64,000 bases of DNA from Oceanobacillus sp. HTM 045. Its GTDB lineage: Bacteria > Pseudomonadota > Alphaproteobacteria > Rhodobacterales > Rhodobacteraceae. Below, piece after piece: positions 27,508-35,472 of this stretch (positions are counted from its first letter, which is position 1; each line of letters opens with the position of its first letter). Position numbers and translations under genes: made by a program. The notes under the pieces are model-generated. The model was not told the DNA's origin. It did no database searches and saw only the letters and a list, made by a program, of their open reading frames with translations. The stretch spans positions 124,001 to 188,000 of the forward strand of contig WNWL01000002.1 of assembly GCA_009733745.1 (NCBI GenBank), given 5' to 3'.

Positions 27508-30500
27508 TCACACCAGCATGAAGTCCGAGATGTCGAGCGTGGGGTTCAGGGCGAGATGCACGAACTCCACCGCCGCACCCGCGCCGTTGCCGTCCGCATC
27601 GTAGTAGAGCGAGCCCAAATGGTAGATGATGTAATCGTCCGCATCGAGCGCCGCCGGGCCGGTCACGAGGTTGCCCGCCGCGAACCCGCCCGACAGGCTG
27701 GTGAAGATCGCGTCGTCCAGCCCGATCAGGTCGGTCCCCGCGGTGAAGTCGTTGATCGTGTCCACCGCGTCCAGCGCCCCCGAGGAGAACAGGAACAGGT
27801 CGCTCCCTCCCTCGCCGGTCAGGATGTCCGCGCCGCTCCCGCCATCGAGCGTGTTGTCGCCCGCGGTGCCGCGGATCGCGTTGGCCAGCGCGTTGCCGTA
27901 ACCCTCGACCGCCGCTCCCGTCAGCGTCAGGTTCTCGATATCCGCCGCCAGGGTGTAGCTCGCGGCGGAGGAGATCACCCGGTCGGTCCCGCTCGAGTCG
28001 GTCACGACGTCGCCCGCGTCGTCGACGTAGAAGAGGTCGTCGCCCGCACCGCCTCCCATCGTGTCGGCGCCCGCGCCGCCGTCGATCAGGTCGTTGCCGC
28101 CGCTGCCGAACATCATGTCGTTGCCCGCGCCGCCGAAGAGGGTGTCGTCGCCGCCCGCGCCGTCGATCGTGTTCGCCGCGTCGTTGCCGCGGATGGTGTT
28201 CGCCCCGGAATTGCCGGTCCCCGACACGGCGCCGGCTGCCAGCGAGAGATCCTCGATCCCGTTGGCGATGGTATAGCTCGCGGCGGTGGAGATCACCCGG
28301 TCGTGGCCGTCCGAGTCCACCAGCTGGTCGCCGGCAACGTCGACGAAGTAGAGGTCGTCGCCGTAGCCGCCATACAGCGTGTCGGTGCCGGTGCCCCCGT
28401 CCAGCCAGTCATTCCCGAAGCCGCCCACCAGCAAGTCATCGCCGGCACCGCCGAAGTGGGTGTCGTCGCCGGACGCGGCGACAATGGTGTCGTTGCCGCC
28501 ATACCCGTAGACCAGGTTCGAGCCAAGGCCGGTATCGATATGGTTGTCGCCCTGCGTGCCGTGGATCTCGTCGTCCTCGATCGTGCCTAGCACATCCTCG
28601 ACGCCGAAGATCGCGTCGGTCACGCCGTCACGAGTCGCCCACCCCTCCTGCAGCGAGACCACGACCCCTGTGAGCGTGATATACGAGAACGACACGCTGT
28701 CGCGTCCGGTACCGCCGTAGATCGTCTGCGACTCGGCGTCGTTCACATAGAACGCGTCATCCCCTTCCCCGCCGTAATAGGTGTTGGACCCGTCGCCGCC
28801 GCCCAGGATGTCGTCGCCGTCGCCGCCATAGAGCACGTCCTGTCCCGGGCCGCCATACAGCGAGTCGTTCCCGCCCATGCCCCAGATCACGTCGTTCCCC
28901 TGATAGCTGGAGATGCTGTTGGCGCCGTCGGTGCCGCGGATCTCGTTGTCGAGATCGTTGCCCTCGGCGTTCAGGTCGCCCCCGTAGAGGTTCAGGTTCT
29001 CGATGTTGTCGTCCAGATCGTGGTCGACGGTCGCGATCACCCGATCGGTGCCTTCCCCGGCGAACTCCGTCACCACGTCGCCGGCATCGTCGACGAAGTA
29101 GAGATCGTCCCCTTCGCCGCCTTCCATCGTGTCGGCGCCCACGCCGCCGTCGATCAGGTCGTTGCCGAGTCCGCCCATGACCCGGTCGTTGCCCGCGCCG
29201 CCGTACAGGCTGTCGTCGCCGAAATCGCCGATGATCGTGTTCGCGCCGTCGTTGCCGCGGATCGTGTTGGCGTAGGAATTGCCCTTCCCCGACACGGCGC
29301 CGGCTGCCAGCCAGAGGTCCTCGATCCCGGTGCCGATGACATAGCTCCAGGCGGAGGAGATGACCCGGTCGTAGCCGCTTAGGTCGAGTACCGCGTCATT
29401 GGCATCGTCGACGTAGTAGATGTCGTCGCCCCAGCCGCCGTACATTTCGTCGACGCCGGTGCCGCCGTCCAACAGGTCGTTCCCGTCACCGCTGGATATG
29501 TAGTCCTGGCCGGCACCGCCGAAGAGGCTGTCATCGCCCGATTCGGCGAACAGGGTGTCGTTGCCGCCATACCCGTAGGCCAGGTCCGAGCCACTATCGG
29601 TTCTGAATACGTCGTCACCCTGCGAGCCGTGGATCTCGTCGTCCAGGCTCGTGCCGGACACTTCCTCGATACCGAAGATCGCGTCGGTCACGCCGTCATG
29701 CGTCGCCCACCCCTCCTGCAGCGAGACCACGATCCCCGTGGTCGCGGGAAAATTGTTATATCGCACCGTGTCATATCCGCCGCCGCCGTAGATGGTCTGG
29801 GACTCGGCGGACTCCACATAGAAAATGTCCGTCCCTTCGCCGCCGTAATACGTGTCGGACCCGGCATCGCCCCACAGGGTGTCGTTGCCGTCGCCGCCGT
29901 AGAGCACGTCGTCTCCGAGGCCGCCGTACAGGAGGTCGATTCCGCCCACGCCCCACAGCACGTCGTTCCCGTCTCGGCCGAGGAGGCGGTTGTACCCGTC
30001 GTGGCCGCGGATCTGATTGTCGAGCTCGTTGCCGAAACCGTCCGAGGCGACCCCGTAGAGGTTCAGGTTCTCGACATTGTCGGGCAGGTAGTAAGTGACG
30101 GTCGCGATCACCCGGTCGGTGCCTTCCCCGGCGACTTCCATCACGAAGTCACCGTGCTGGTCGACGAAGTAGAGGTCGTCGCCCGCACCGCCTGCCATCC
30201 AGTCGGAACCGGTGCCGCCGTCGAGGATGTCGGCGCCGTCGCCGCCGTGGAGGAAGTCGTCGTCGGCGAGGCCGAGCAGGTGGTCGTCGCCGCCCGCGCC
30301 GGTCAGCGTGTCGTTGCCGTCGAAGCCGACGAGCGAATTGCCATTGCCGTCGCCGGTCAGCGTGTCGGCGAAATTGCCGCCCGCGAGATGCTCGATGCTG
30401 TCGATCGTGATGCCGCTCGGCGCGGCGAGATCGAGGCTCACCCCCGAGGCCGCGTTGACGGCGATGATCCAGTCCTCGCCGTTGCCGCCGTAGAAACTGT

Positions 30501-31848
30501 CCGCGCCGCTGTCGCGCTCGAACCAGTCGTCGCCGTCGCCACCATAGATCGTGTCGTTGCCACCGAGGCCGAGGATGTAGTCGTCGCCGTCCAGCCCGAA
30601 GATCTCGTCGCCCGCGGCGGTGCCGTCGATCGAATCCGGGCCCGCCGTGCCGTAAATGGCGGAGGACTGCGCCTCGAACGCGCCGAGATCGACCGTCCCG
30701 CCGGAGACGCGGGTGAGCCCGCGCGCATCCACCGGCAGCGTCTCGGCGAGGTCGCCGTCCTGGTCCGCGTCCTGCATATCGGCCGGAAGCACCGAGTTGT
30801 CGCCCGCGTTCACCGCCGACCCGCCCGCGAGCAGCGCGACCGTGCCCACCGGCCCGCCATAGAGGCCGAGCACGCCCCCCGTCACGCCGGTGGAGACGCC
30901 GTTGCCGTCGTAGATCGTGGCGGTCGAGGCGAAGGTTCCCGCGGCGGTGACGCCGGTCATCGACCCGCCCGAGAAGAAGGCCGTGCCGATGATGTTGTTG
31001 CCCGACTGGATCAGCGTGCCAGAGACGTCGTCGCCGGAGCCCTGCACCGAGGCGTTGCCCATGACGATCGAGTTGGTGAGCGTCATGGTCCCGAGAGCCG
31101 ACACGCCGCCGCCATTGGCGTTGATGCCGGCGACCGTGTTGCCCGTCACCGTCGACTGGACCAGCGTGGTGTAGAGCGACGAGATCCCGCCGCCGGAGGA
31201 ATAGGGGCCGAGGGTGTGGTTGTCGACCACGGTCGAGTTCAGGAAATAGCTCGTCAGTGCCCCGACACCGCCGCCATAGGCGTTGCTGCCGGTGGTCATG
31301 TTGCCGTGGATCGTGCTGTTGACGAAGCTGGCGGTGCCGTAGGCGAAGACCGCGCCGCCGGAGGCGAAATAGCCACTCGTCATGTTCCCGGCCAGCGTCG
31401 AGTCGATGAAGGTGACCGAGCCCTGCGCGAACACCGCCCCGCCCGCCGCGGGCAGGTCCGTCGCGCTGGCATAGCCCCCGGTCAGCGTCAGGCCGACGAA
31501 GGTCGCGCTGTCCGAGGCGTCCGGCAGGTAGAAGAGCCGGGAGTTGTCCGAAAGGGTGCCGGCGCTGGCGTCGAGGTCGGTGATCGACGTGCCCGCCAGC
31601 GTGGTGTCGTCGCCGTTGGCGTCGCCGGTGACGGTGATCCCCAGCGTGCCGCCGTCGATCGTCACGTCGTCGTCGATCTGCAGCGTGCCGCCGGTCAGGC
31701 GCAGCGTGGCGTTGGCCAGCGATGCGTCGAACTCGATCTCGTCGGCGCCCGCGTTGGCGTTCGCGAGCGTGATCGCCTCGCGCAGCGACAGGACGCCATC
31801 GGAGGCGTCGACAACGTCGCTAGACGTCGTGACCGTGTAAACCGCCAT
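27508..31848 (-). CDS. Giant RTX/beta-helix protein, copy A
   Basis: A 1446-residue extracellular protein. The N-terminus has a CSLREA-like motif (SLREAITLANANAGADEIEF, about residues 21-40), followed to about residue 400 by a right-handed beta-helix region of the choice-of-anchor type (repeated NSTI/NSTVVDNHT units). From about 405 to 1340 there are many RTX nonapeptides (GGxGxDxxx, calcium-binding beta-rolls), arranged in larger modules. The last 100 residues (SGADILTGEGGSDLFLFSSG..., DTINDFTAGTDLIGLDD) are a serralysin-type type I secretion signal region. No signal peptide is present, as expected for type I export; no exporter genes are nearby. It carries two copies of a roughly 357-residue module, against one in copy B. 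The ATG has the ribosome site GGGGGGAG. Confidence 0.93.
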   Translation of the reverse strand: MAVYTVTTSSDVVDASDGVLSLREAITLANANAGADEIEFDASLANATLRLTGGTLQIDDDVTIDGGTLGITVTGDANGDDTTLAGTSITDLDASAGTLSDNSRLFYLPDASDSATFVGLTLTGGYASATDLPAAGGAVFAQGSVTFIDSTLAGNMTSGYFASGGAVFAYGTASFVNSTIHGNMTTGSNAYGGGVGALTSYFLNSTVVDNHTLGPYSSGGGISSLYTTLVQSTVTGNTVAGINANGGGVSALGTMTLTNSIVMGNASVQGSGDDVSGTLIQSGNNIIGTAFFSGGSMTGVTAAGTFASTATIYDGNGVSTGVTGGVLGLYGGPVGTVALLAGGSAVNAGDNSVLPADMQDADQDGDLAETLPVDARGLTRVSGGTVDLGAFEAQSSAIYGTAGPDSIDGTAAGDEIFGLDGDDYILGLGGNDTIYGGDGDDWFERDSGADSFYGGNGEDWIIAVNAASGVSLDLAAPSGITIDSIEHLAGGNFADTLTGDGNGNSLVGFDGNDTLTGAGGDDHLLGLADDDFLHGGDGADILDGGTGSDWMAGGAGDDLYFVDQHGDFVMEVAGEGTDRVIATVTYYLPDNVENLNLYGVASDGFGNELDNQIRGHDGYNRLLGRDGNDVLWGVGGIDLLYGGLGDDVLYGGDGNDTLWGDAGSDTYYGGEGTDIFYVESAESQTIYGGGGYDTVRYNNFPATTGIVVSLQEGWATHDGVTDAIFGIEEVSGTSLDDEIHGSQGDDVFRTDSGSDLAYGYGGNDTLFAESGDDSLFGGAGQDYISSGDGNDLLDGGTGVDEMYGGWGDDIYYVDDANDAVLDLSGYDRVISSAWSYVIGTGIEDLWLAAGAVSGKGNSYANTIRGNDGANTIIGDFGDDSLYGGAGNDRVMGGLGNDLIDGGVGADTMEGGEGDDLYFVDDAGDVVTEFAGEGTDRVIATVDHDLDDNIENLNLYGGDLNAEGNDLDNEIRGTDGANSISSYQGNDVIWGMGGNDSLYGGPGQDVLYGGDGDDILGGGDGSNTYYGGEGDDAFYVNDAESQTIYGGTGRDSVSFSYITLTGVVVSLQEGWATRDGVTDAIFGVEDVLGTIEDDEIHGTQGDNHIDTGLGSNLVYGYGGNDTIVAASGDDTHFGGAGDDLLVGGFGNDWLDGGTGTDTLYGGYGDDLYFVDVAGDQLVDSDGHDRVISTAASYTIANGIEDLSLAAGAVSGTGNSGANTIRGNDAANTIDGAGGDDTLFGGAGNDMMFGSGGNDLIDGGAGADTMGGGAGDDLFYVDDAGDVVTDSSGTDRVISSAASYTLAADIENLTLTGAAVEGYGNALANAIRGTAGDNTLDGGSGADILTGEGGSDLFLFSSGALDAVDTINDFTAGTDLIGLDDAIFTSLSGGFAAGNLVTGPAALDADDYIIYHLGSLYYDADGNGAGAAVEFVHLALNPTLDISDFMLV
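27970..29040 (-). repeat. Internal RTX module, second unit of copy A
   Basis: A block of about 1,070 bp, ending near 27970 and starting near 29040, that repeats the plan of 29041-30111: GTDRVIATV, NIENLNLYGG, DNEIRG, YYGGEGDD, ESQTIYGG, VVSLQEGWAT, DGVTDAIFGVE, then IEDLSLAAGAVSG and NTIRGND. The unit boundary was placed at the repeated GTDRVIATV codons. Confidence 0.7.
29041..30111 (-). repeat. Internal RTX module, first unit of copy A
   Basis: First unit of the duplicated module in copy A, with GTDRVIATV at about 30111 and the same succession of motifs as 27970-29040. Copy B (32072-35362) has only one such unit, so this module was gained in A or lost from B. Confidence 0.7.
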
Positions 31849-31911
31849 GCTCCCCCCGGAGACTCAATGGAAAACGCCCGAGGAAACCGCACGACGGGCC
31901 TGAATCACGCA
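31849..31911. repeat. RTX upstream repeat, copy A
   Basis: 63 bp upstream of copy A that read identical to 35363-35425 upstream of copy B, including the ribosome site. Beyond AATCACGCA the two flanks diverge for about 30 bp before matching again at AAATCTTGGCAGC. Confidence 0.85.
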
Positions 31912-31942
31912 ACCGAAGAATGAATGCCGCCCGAAAAAGGCG

Positions 31943-31991
31943 AAATCTTGGCAGCTATTCAGGCGCTTGCGCGCCGGAATTCCACCGGCTG
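31943..31991 (-). pseudogene. Relic of the cyclase gene 3' end
   Basis: The segment around AAATCTTGGCAGC-TATTCAGGCGCTTGCGCGCC-GGAATTCCACCGGCTGC matches the 3' end of the CHASE2-cyclase gene and its downstream flank at about 35457-35507. On the minus strand it would encode QPVE-RRASA-stop, the last residues of the cyclase, with a 2-bp deletion and a few changes. At CCGGCTGCGGCG it switches to sequence matching the downstream flank of the RTX gene. Confidence 0.7.
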
Positions 31992-32071
31992 CGGCGACCC
32001 ATCCGCCGAGCCCAGACCGCGGAACCGCCCGGCTCAATGCGGCGCCGCAGCGGCAGGCCCCGCGGGCGGGC
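31983..32071. repeat. RTX downstream repeat, copy 2
   Basis: Counterpart of 27422-27507, directly downstream of the second RTX gene. Shares CGGCTGCGGCG, ATCCGCCGAG, GGAACCGCCCGGCTCAATGC and the CGCGGGCGG run before the stop. Confidence 0.7.
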
Positions 32072-35000
32072 TCAGACCAGGATGAAATCGAAGGTGTCGA
32101 GCGTGGGGTTCATTCCGAGATGGACGAACTCCACCGCTGCGCCGGCGCCGTTGCCGTCCGCGTCGTAATAGAGCGAGCCCAGGTGGTAGATGATGTAATC
32201 GTCGGCATCGAGCGCCGCCGGCCCGGTCACGAAGTTGCCCGCTCCGAACCCGCCCGACAGGCTGGTGAAGATCGCGTCGTCCAGCCCGATCAGGTCGGTC
32301 CCCGCGGTGAAGTCGTTGATCGTGTCCACCGCGTCCAGCGCCCCCGAGGAGAACAGGAACAGGTCGCTCCCTCCCTCGCCGGTCAGGATGTCCGCGCCGC
32401 TCCCGCCATCGAGCGTGTTGTCGCCCGCGGTGCCGCGGATCGCGTTGGCCAGCGCGTTGCCGTAACCCTCGACCGCCGCTCCCGTCAGCGTCAGGTTCTC
32501 GATATCCGCCGCCAGGGTGTAGCTCGCGGCGGAGGAGATGACCCGGTCGGTTCCGCTCGGATCGGTCACCAGGTCGCCGGCCTCATCGACGAAGTAGAGA
32601 TCGTCCCCGGCGCCGCCATCCATCGTGTCGGCGCCGGCGCCGCCGTCGATCAGGTCGTTTCCGTTCCCGCCGTAGATCAGGTCGTTGCCCGCGCCGCCGA
32701 ACAGGCTGTCGTCGCCGAAAGAGCCGTCGATCGTGTTCGCGCCGTCGTTGCCGCGGATGGTGTTGGCCCCGAAATTGCCGGTCCCCGACACGGCGCCGGC
32801 TGCCAGCCAGAGGTCCTCGATCCCGTTGCCGAGGAGAAAGCTCCCGGCGGTGGAGATGACCCGGTCGTAGCCGCCTGTGTCGCTTACAAAATCGCCGGCA
32901 ACGTCGACGAAGTAGAGGTCATCACCGCTGCCGCCGTACGCTCTGTCGGCGCCGGTGCCGCCGTCCAGCCAGTCGTTCCCGTCGCTGCCGAACATGTAGT
33001 CCTCGCCGGCACCGCCAAAGAGGCTGTTGTCGCCGAACCCGGCGTACAGGATGTCGTTGCCGCCATGCCCGTAGGCCAGGTCCGAGCCACTTCCGGTTCT
33101 GATTTCGTCGTCACCCTGTGAGCCGTGGATCACGTCGTCCCGGCTCGTGCCCACCACGCTCTCAACGCCGACAAGCAGGTCGGTCACGCCGTCATGCGTT
33201 GCCCACCCCCCCTGCAGCGAGACCACGATCCCCGTGGACAGGAAAAAGCTGCTATAATCCACGCGGTCATTTCCGCCGCCGCCGTAGATGGTCTGGGACT
33301 CGGCGGACTCCACATAGAAAATGTCCGTCCCTTCGCCGCCGTAATACGTGTCGGACCCGGCATCGCCCCACAGGGTGTCGTTGCCGTCGCCGCCGTAGAG
33401 CACGTCGTCTCCGAGGCCGCCGTACAGGAGGTCGATTCCGCCCACGCCCCACAGCACGTCGTTCCCGTCTTTGCCGATGAGGCGGTTGTACCCGTCGTTG
33501 CCGCGGATCTGATTGTCGAGTTCGTTGCCGTAACCGTCCACGGCGCCCCCGTAGAGGTTCAGGTTCTCGATGTTGTCGCCCAGATTGTAGTCGACGGTCG
33601 CGATCACCCGGTCGGTGCCCTCCCCGGCGAACTCCGTCACCGCGTCGCCGGCATCGTCGACGAAGTAGAGGTCGTCGCCCGCGCCGCCGACCATCGTGTC
33701 GGAGCCGGTGCCGCCGTCGAGGATGTCGGCGCCGTCGCCGCCGTAGAGAAAATCGTTGTCTGCGAGGCCGAGCAGGTGGTCGTCGCCGCCCGCGCCGGTC
33801 AGCGTGTCGTTGCCGTCGAAGCCGACGAGCGAATTGCCATTGCCGTCGCCGGTCAGCGTGTCGGCGAAATTGCCGCCCGCGAGATGCTCGATGCTGTCGA
33901 TCGTGATGCCGCTCGGCGCGGCGAGATCGAGGCTCACCCCCGAGGCCGCGTTGACGGCGATGATCCAGTCCTCGCCGTTGCCGCCGTAGAAACTGTCCGC
34001 GCCGCTGTCGCGCTCGAACCAGTCGTCGCCGTCGCCACCATAGATCGTGTCGTTGCCACCGAGGCCGAGGATGTAGTCGTCGCCGTCCAGCCCGAAGATC
34101 TCGTCGCCCGCGGCGGTGCCGTCGATCGAATCCGGGCCCGCCGTGCCGTAAATGGCGGAGGACTGCGCCTCGAACGCGCCGAGATCGACCGTCCCGCCGG
34201 AGACGCGGGTGAGCCCGCGCGCATCCACCGGCAGCGTCTCGGCGAGGTCGCCGTCCTGGTCCGCGTCCTGCATATCGGCCGGAAGCACCGAGTTGTCGCC
34301 CGCGTTCACCGCCGACCCGCCCGCGAGCAGCGCGACCGTGCCCACCGGTCCGCCGTAGTTGCCCAGCACGCCCCCCGTCACGCCGGTGGAGGAGCCGTCG
34401 CCGTAGGAGATCGTGGCGGTCGAGGCGAAGGTTCCCGCGGCACTCACCGTGCTCGGCGACCCGCCCGAGTAGAGGACCGTGCCGATGATGTTGTTGCCCG
34501 ACTGGACCAGCGTGCCATTGACGTCGTCGCCGGTGCCCTGCGCCGAGGCATTGCCCATGACGATCGAATTGGTGAGCGTAATGGTCCCGAACAAGGAATT
34601 CACGCCGCCGCCATGGGCGTTGCTGCCCGCGGCCGTGTTGCCTGTCACCGTGGACTGCACCAGCGTGATGGAGGGTGAGGAGATGCCCCCCCCCGCGGAG
34701 GACGTCCCGGTGGTGTGGTTGTCCACCACGGTCGAATTCAGGAAATAGGTCGTCGACGCCCAGACGCCGCCGCCGAAGGCTTCGTCGCCGGTAGTCCGGT
34801 TGCCGTGAATGGTGCTGTTTACGAAACTTGCGGTGTCATTGGCGTTAACCGCGCCGCCGCGACCGTATTTGCCCCTCGTCATGTTCCCGGCCAGCGTCGA
34901 GTCGATGAAGGTGACCGAGCCCTCCGCGAACACCGCCCCGCCCGGCGCGGGCAAGTCCCCCGGCCCGGCATAGCCCCCGGTCATATAGCCCCCGGTCAGC

Positions 35001-35362
35001 GTCAGGCCGACGAAGGTCGCGCTGTACGAGGCGTCCGGCAGGTAGAAGAGCCGGGAGTTGTCCGAAAGGGTGCCGGCGCTGGCGTCGAGGTCGGTGATCG
35101 ACGTGCCCGCCAGCGTGGTGTCGTCGCCGTTGGCGTCGCCGGTGACGGTGATCCCCAGCGTGCCGCCGTCGATCGTCACGTCGTCGTCGATCTGCAGCGT
35201 GCCGCCGGTCAGGCGCAGCGTGGCGTTGGCCAGCGATGCGTCGAACTCGATCTCGTCGGCGCCCGCGTTGGCGTTCGCGAGCGTGATCGCCTCGCGCAGC
35301 GACAGGACGCCATCGGAGGCGTCGACAACGTCGCTAGACGTCGTGACCGTGTAAACCGCCAT
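32072..35362 (-). CDS. Giant RTX/beta-helix protein, copy B
   Basis: A 1096-residue paralogue of copy A with the same plan: CSLREA-like N-terminus, beta-helix region to about residue 400, RTX beta-rolls, and a serralysin-type C-terminal secretion region. The first 100 or so residues and the last 100 or so are almost the same as in A. A central stretch of about 587 bp (33762-34348, matching 30266-30852) reads identical by eye, while the beta-helix and several RTX blocks differ. It has one large module where A has two. Likely an exported calcium-binding surface or adhesion protein; no enzymatic domain is visible. Confidence 0.93.
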   Translation of the reverse strand: MAVYTVTTSSDVVDASDGVLSLREAITLANANAGADEIEFDASLANATLRLTGGTLQIDDDVTIDGGTLGITVTGDANGDDTTLAGTSITDLDASAGTLSDNSRLFYLPDASYSATFVGLTLTGGYMTGGYAGPGDLPAPGGAVFAEGSVTFIDSTLAGNMTRGKYGRGGAVNANDTASFVNSTIHGNRTTGDEAFGGGVWASTTYFLNSTVVDNHTTGTSSAGGGISSPSITLVQSTVTGNTAAGSNAHGGGVNSLFGTITLTNSIVMGNASAQGTGDDVNGTLVQSGNNIIGTVLYSGGSPSTVSAAGTFASTATISYGDGSSTGVTGGVLGNYGGPVGTVALLAGGSAVNAGDNSVLPADMQDADQDGDLAETLPVDARGLTRVSGGTVDLGAFEAQSSAIYGTAGPDSIDGTAAGDEIFGLDGDDYILGLGGNDTIYGGDGDDWFERDSGADSFYGGNGEDWIIAVNAASGVSLDLAAPSGITIDSIEHLAGGNFADTLTGDGNGNSLVGFDGNDTLTGAGGDDHLLGLADNDFLYGGDGADILDGGTGSDTMVGGAGDDLYFVDDAGDAVTEFAGEGTDRVIATVDYNLGDNIENLNLYGGAVDGYGNELDNQIRGNDGYNRLIGKDGNDVLWGVGGIDLLYGGLGDDVLYGGDGNDTLWGDAGSDTYYGGEGTDIFYVESAESQTIYGGGGNDRVDYSSFFLSTGIVVSLQGGWATHDGVTDLLVGVESVVGTSRDDVIHGSQGDDEIRTGSGSDLAYGHGGNDILYAGFGDNSLFGGAGEDYMFGSDGNDWLDGGTGADRAYGGSGDDLYFVDVAGDFVSDTGGYDRVISTAGSFLLGNGIEDLWLAAGAVSGTGNFGANTIRGNDGANTIDGSFGDDSLFGGAGNDLIYGGNGNDLIDGGAGADTMDGGAGDDLYFVDEAGDLVTDPSGTDRVISSAASYTLAADIENLTLTGAAVEGYGNALANAIRGTAGDNTLDGGSGADILTGEGGSDLFLFSSGALDAVDTINDFTAGTDLIGLDDAIFTSLSGGFGAGNFVTGPAALDADDYIIYHLGSLYYDADGNGAGAAVEFVHLGMNPTLDTFDFILV

Positions 35363-35425
35363 GCTCCCCCCGGAGACTCAATGGAAAACGCCCGAGGAAA
35401 CCGCACGACGGGCCTGAATCACGCA
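35363..35425. repeat. RTX upstream repeat, copy B
   Basis: Identical by eye to 31849-31911. It should carry the promoter-proximal leader and ribosome site of copy B, so both genes are probably regulated alike. Confidence 0.85.
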
Positions 35426-35472
35426 CACGGGGAACGGATGGCGAATGAATGGGGCCAAATCTTGGCAGCGGT

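Noticed and set aside
29629-31923. Plus-strand frame of 764 codons rich in Val-Val-Ala and His-Arg-Val repeats
   Set aside because: It is the complement of RTX nonapeptide and beta-helix codons; the repeats are inherited from GGxGxDxxx on the other strand.
27508-35362. Short periodic repeats suggestive of a CRISPR array or satellite DNA
   Set aside because: The period is 27 bp, in frame, with variable sequence encoding RTX nonapeptides; there are no constant repeats with unique spacers and no cas genes.
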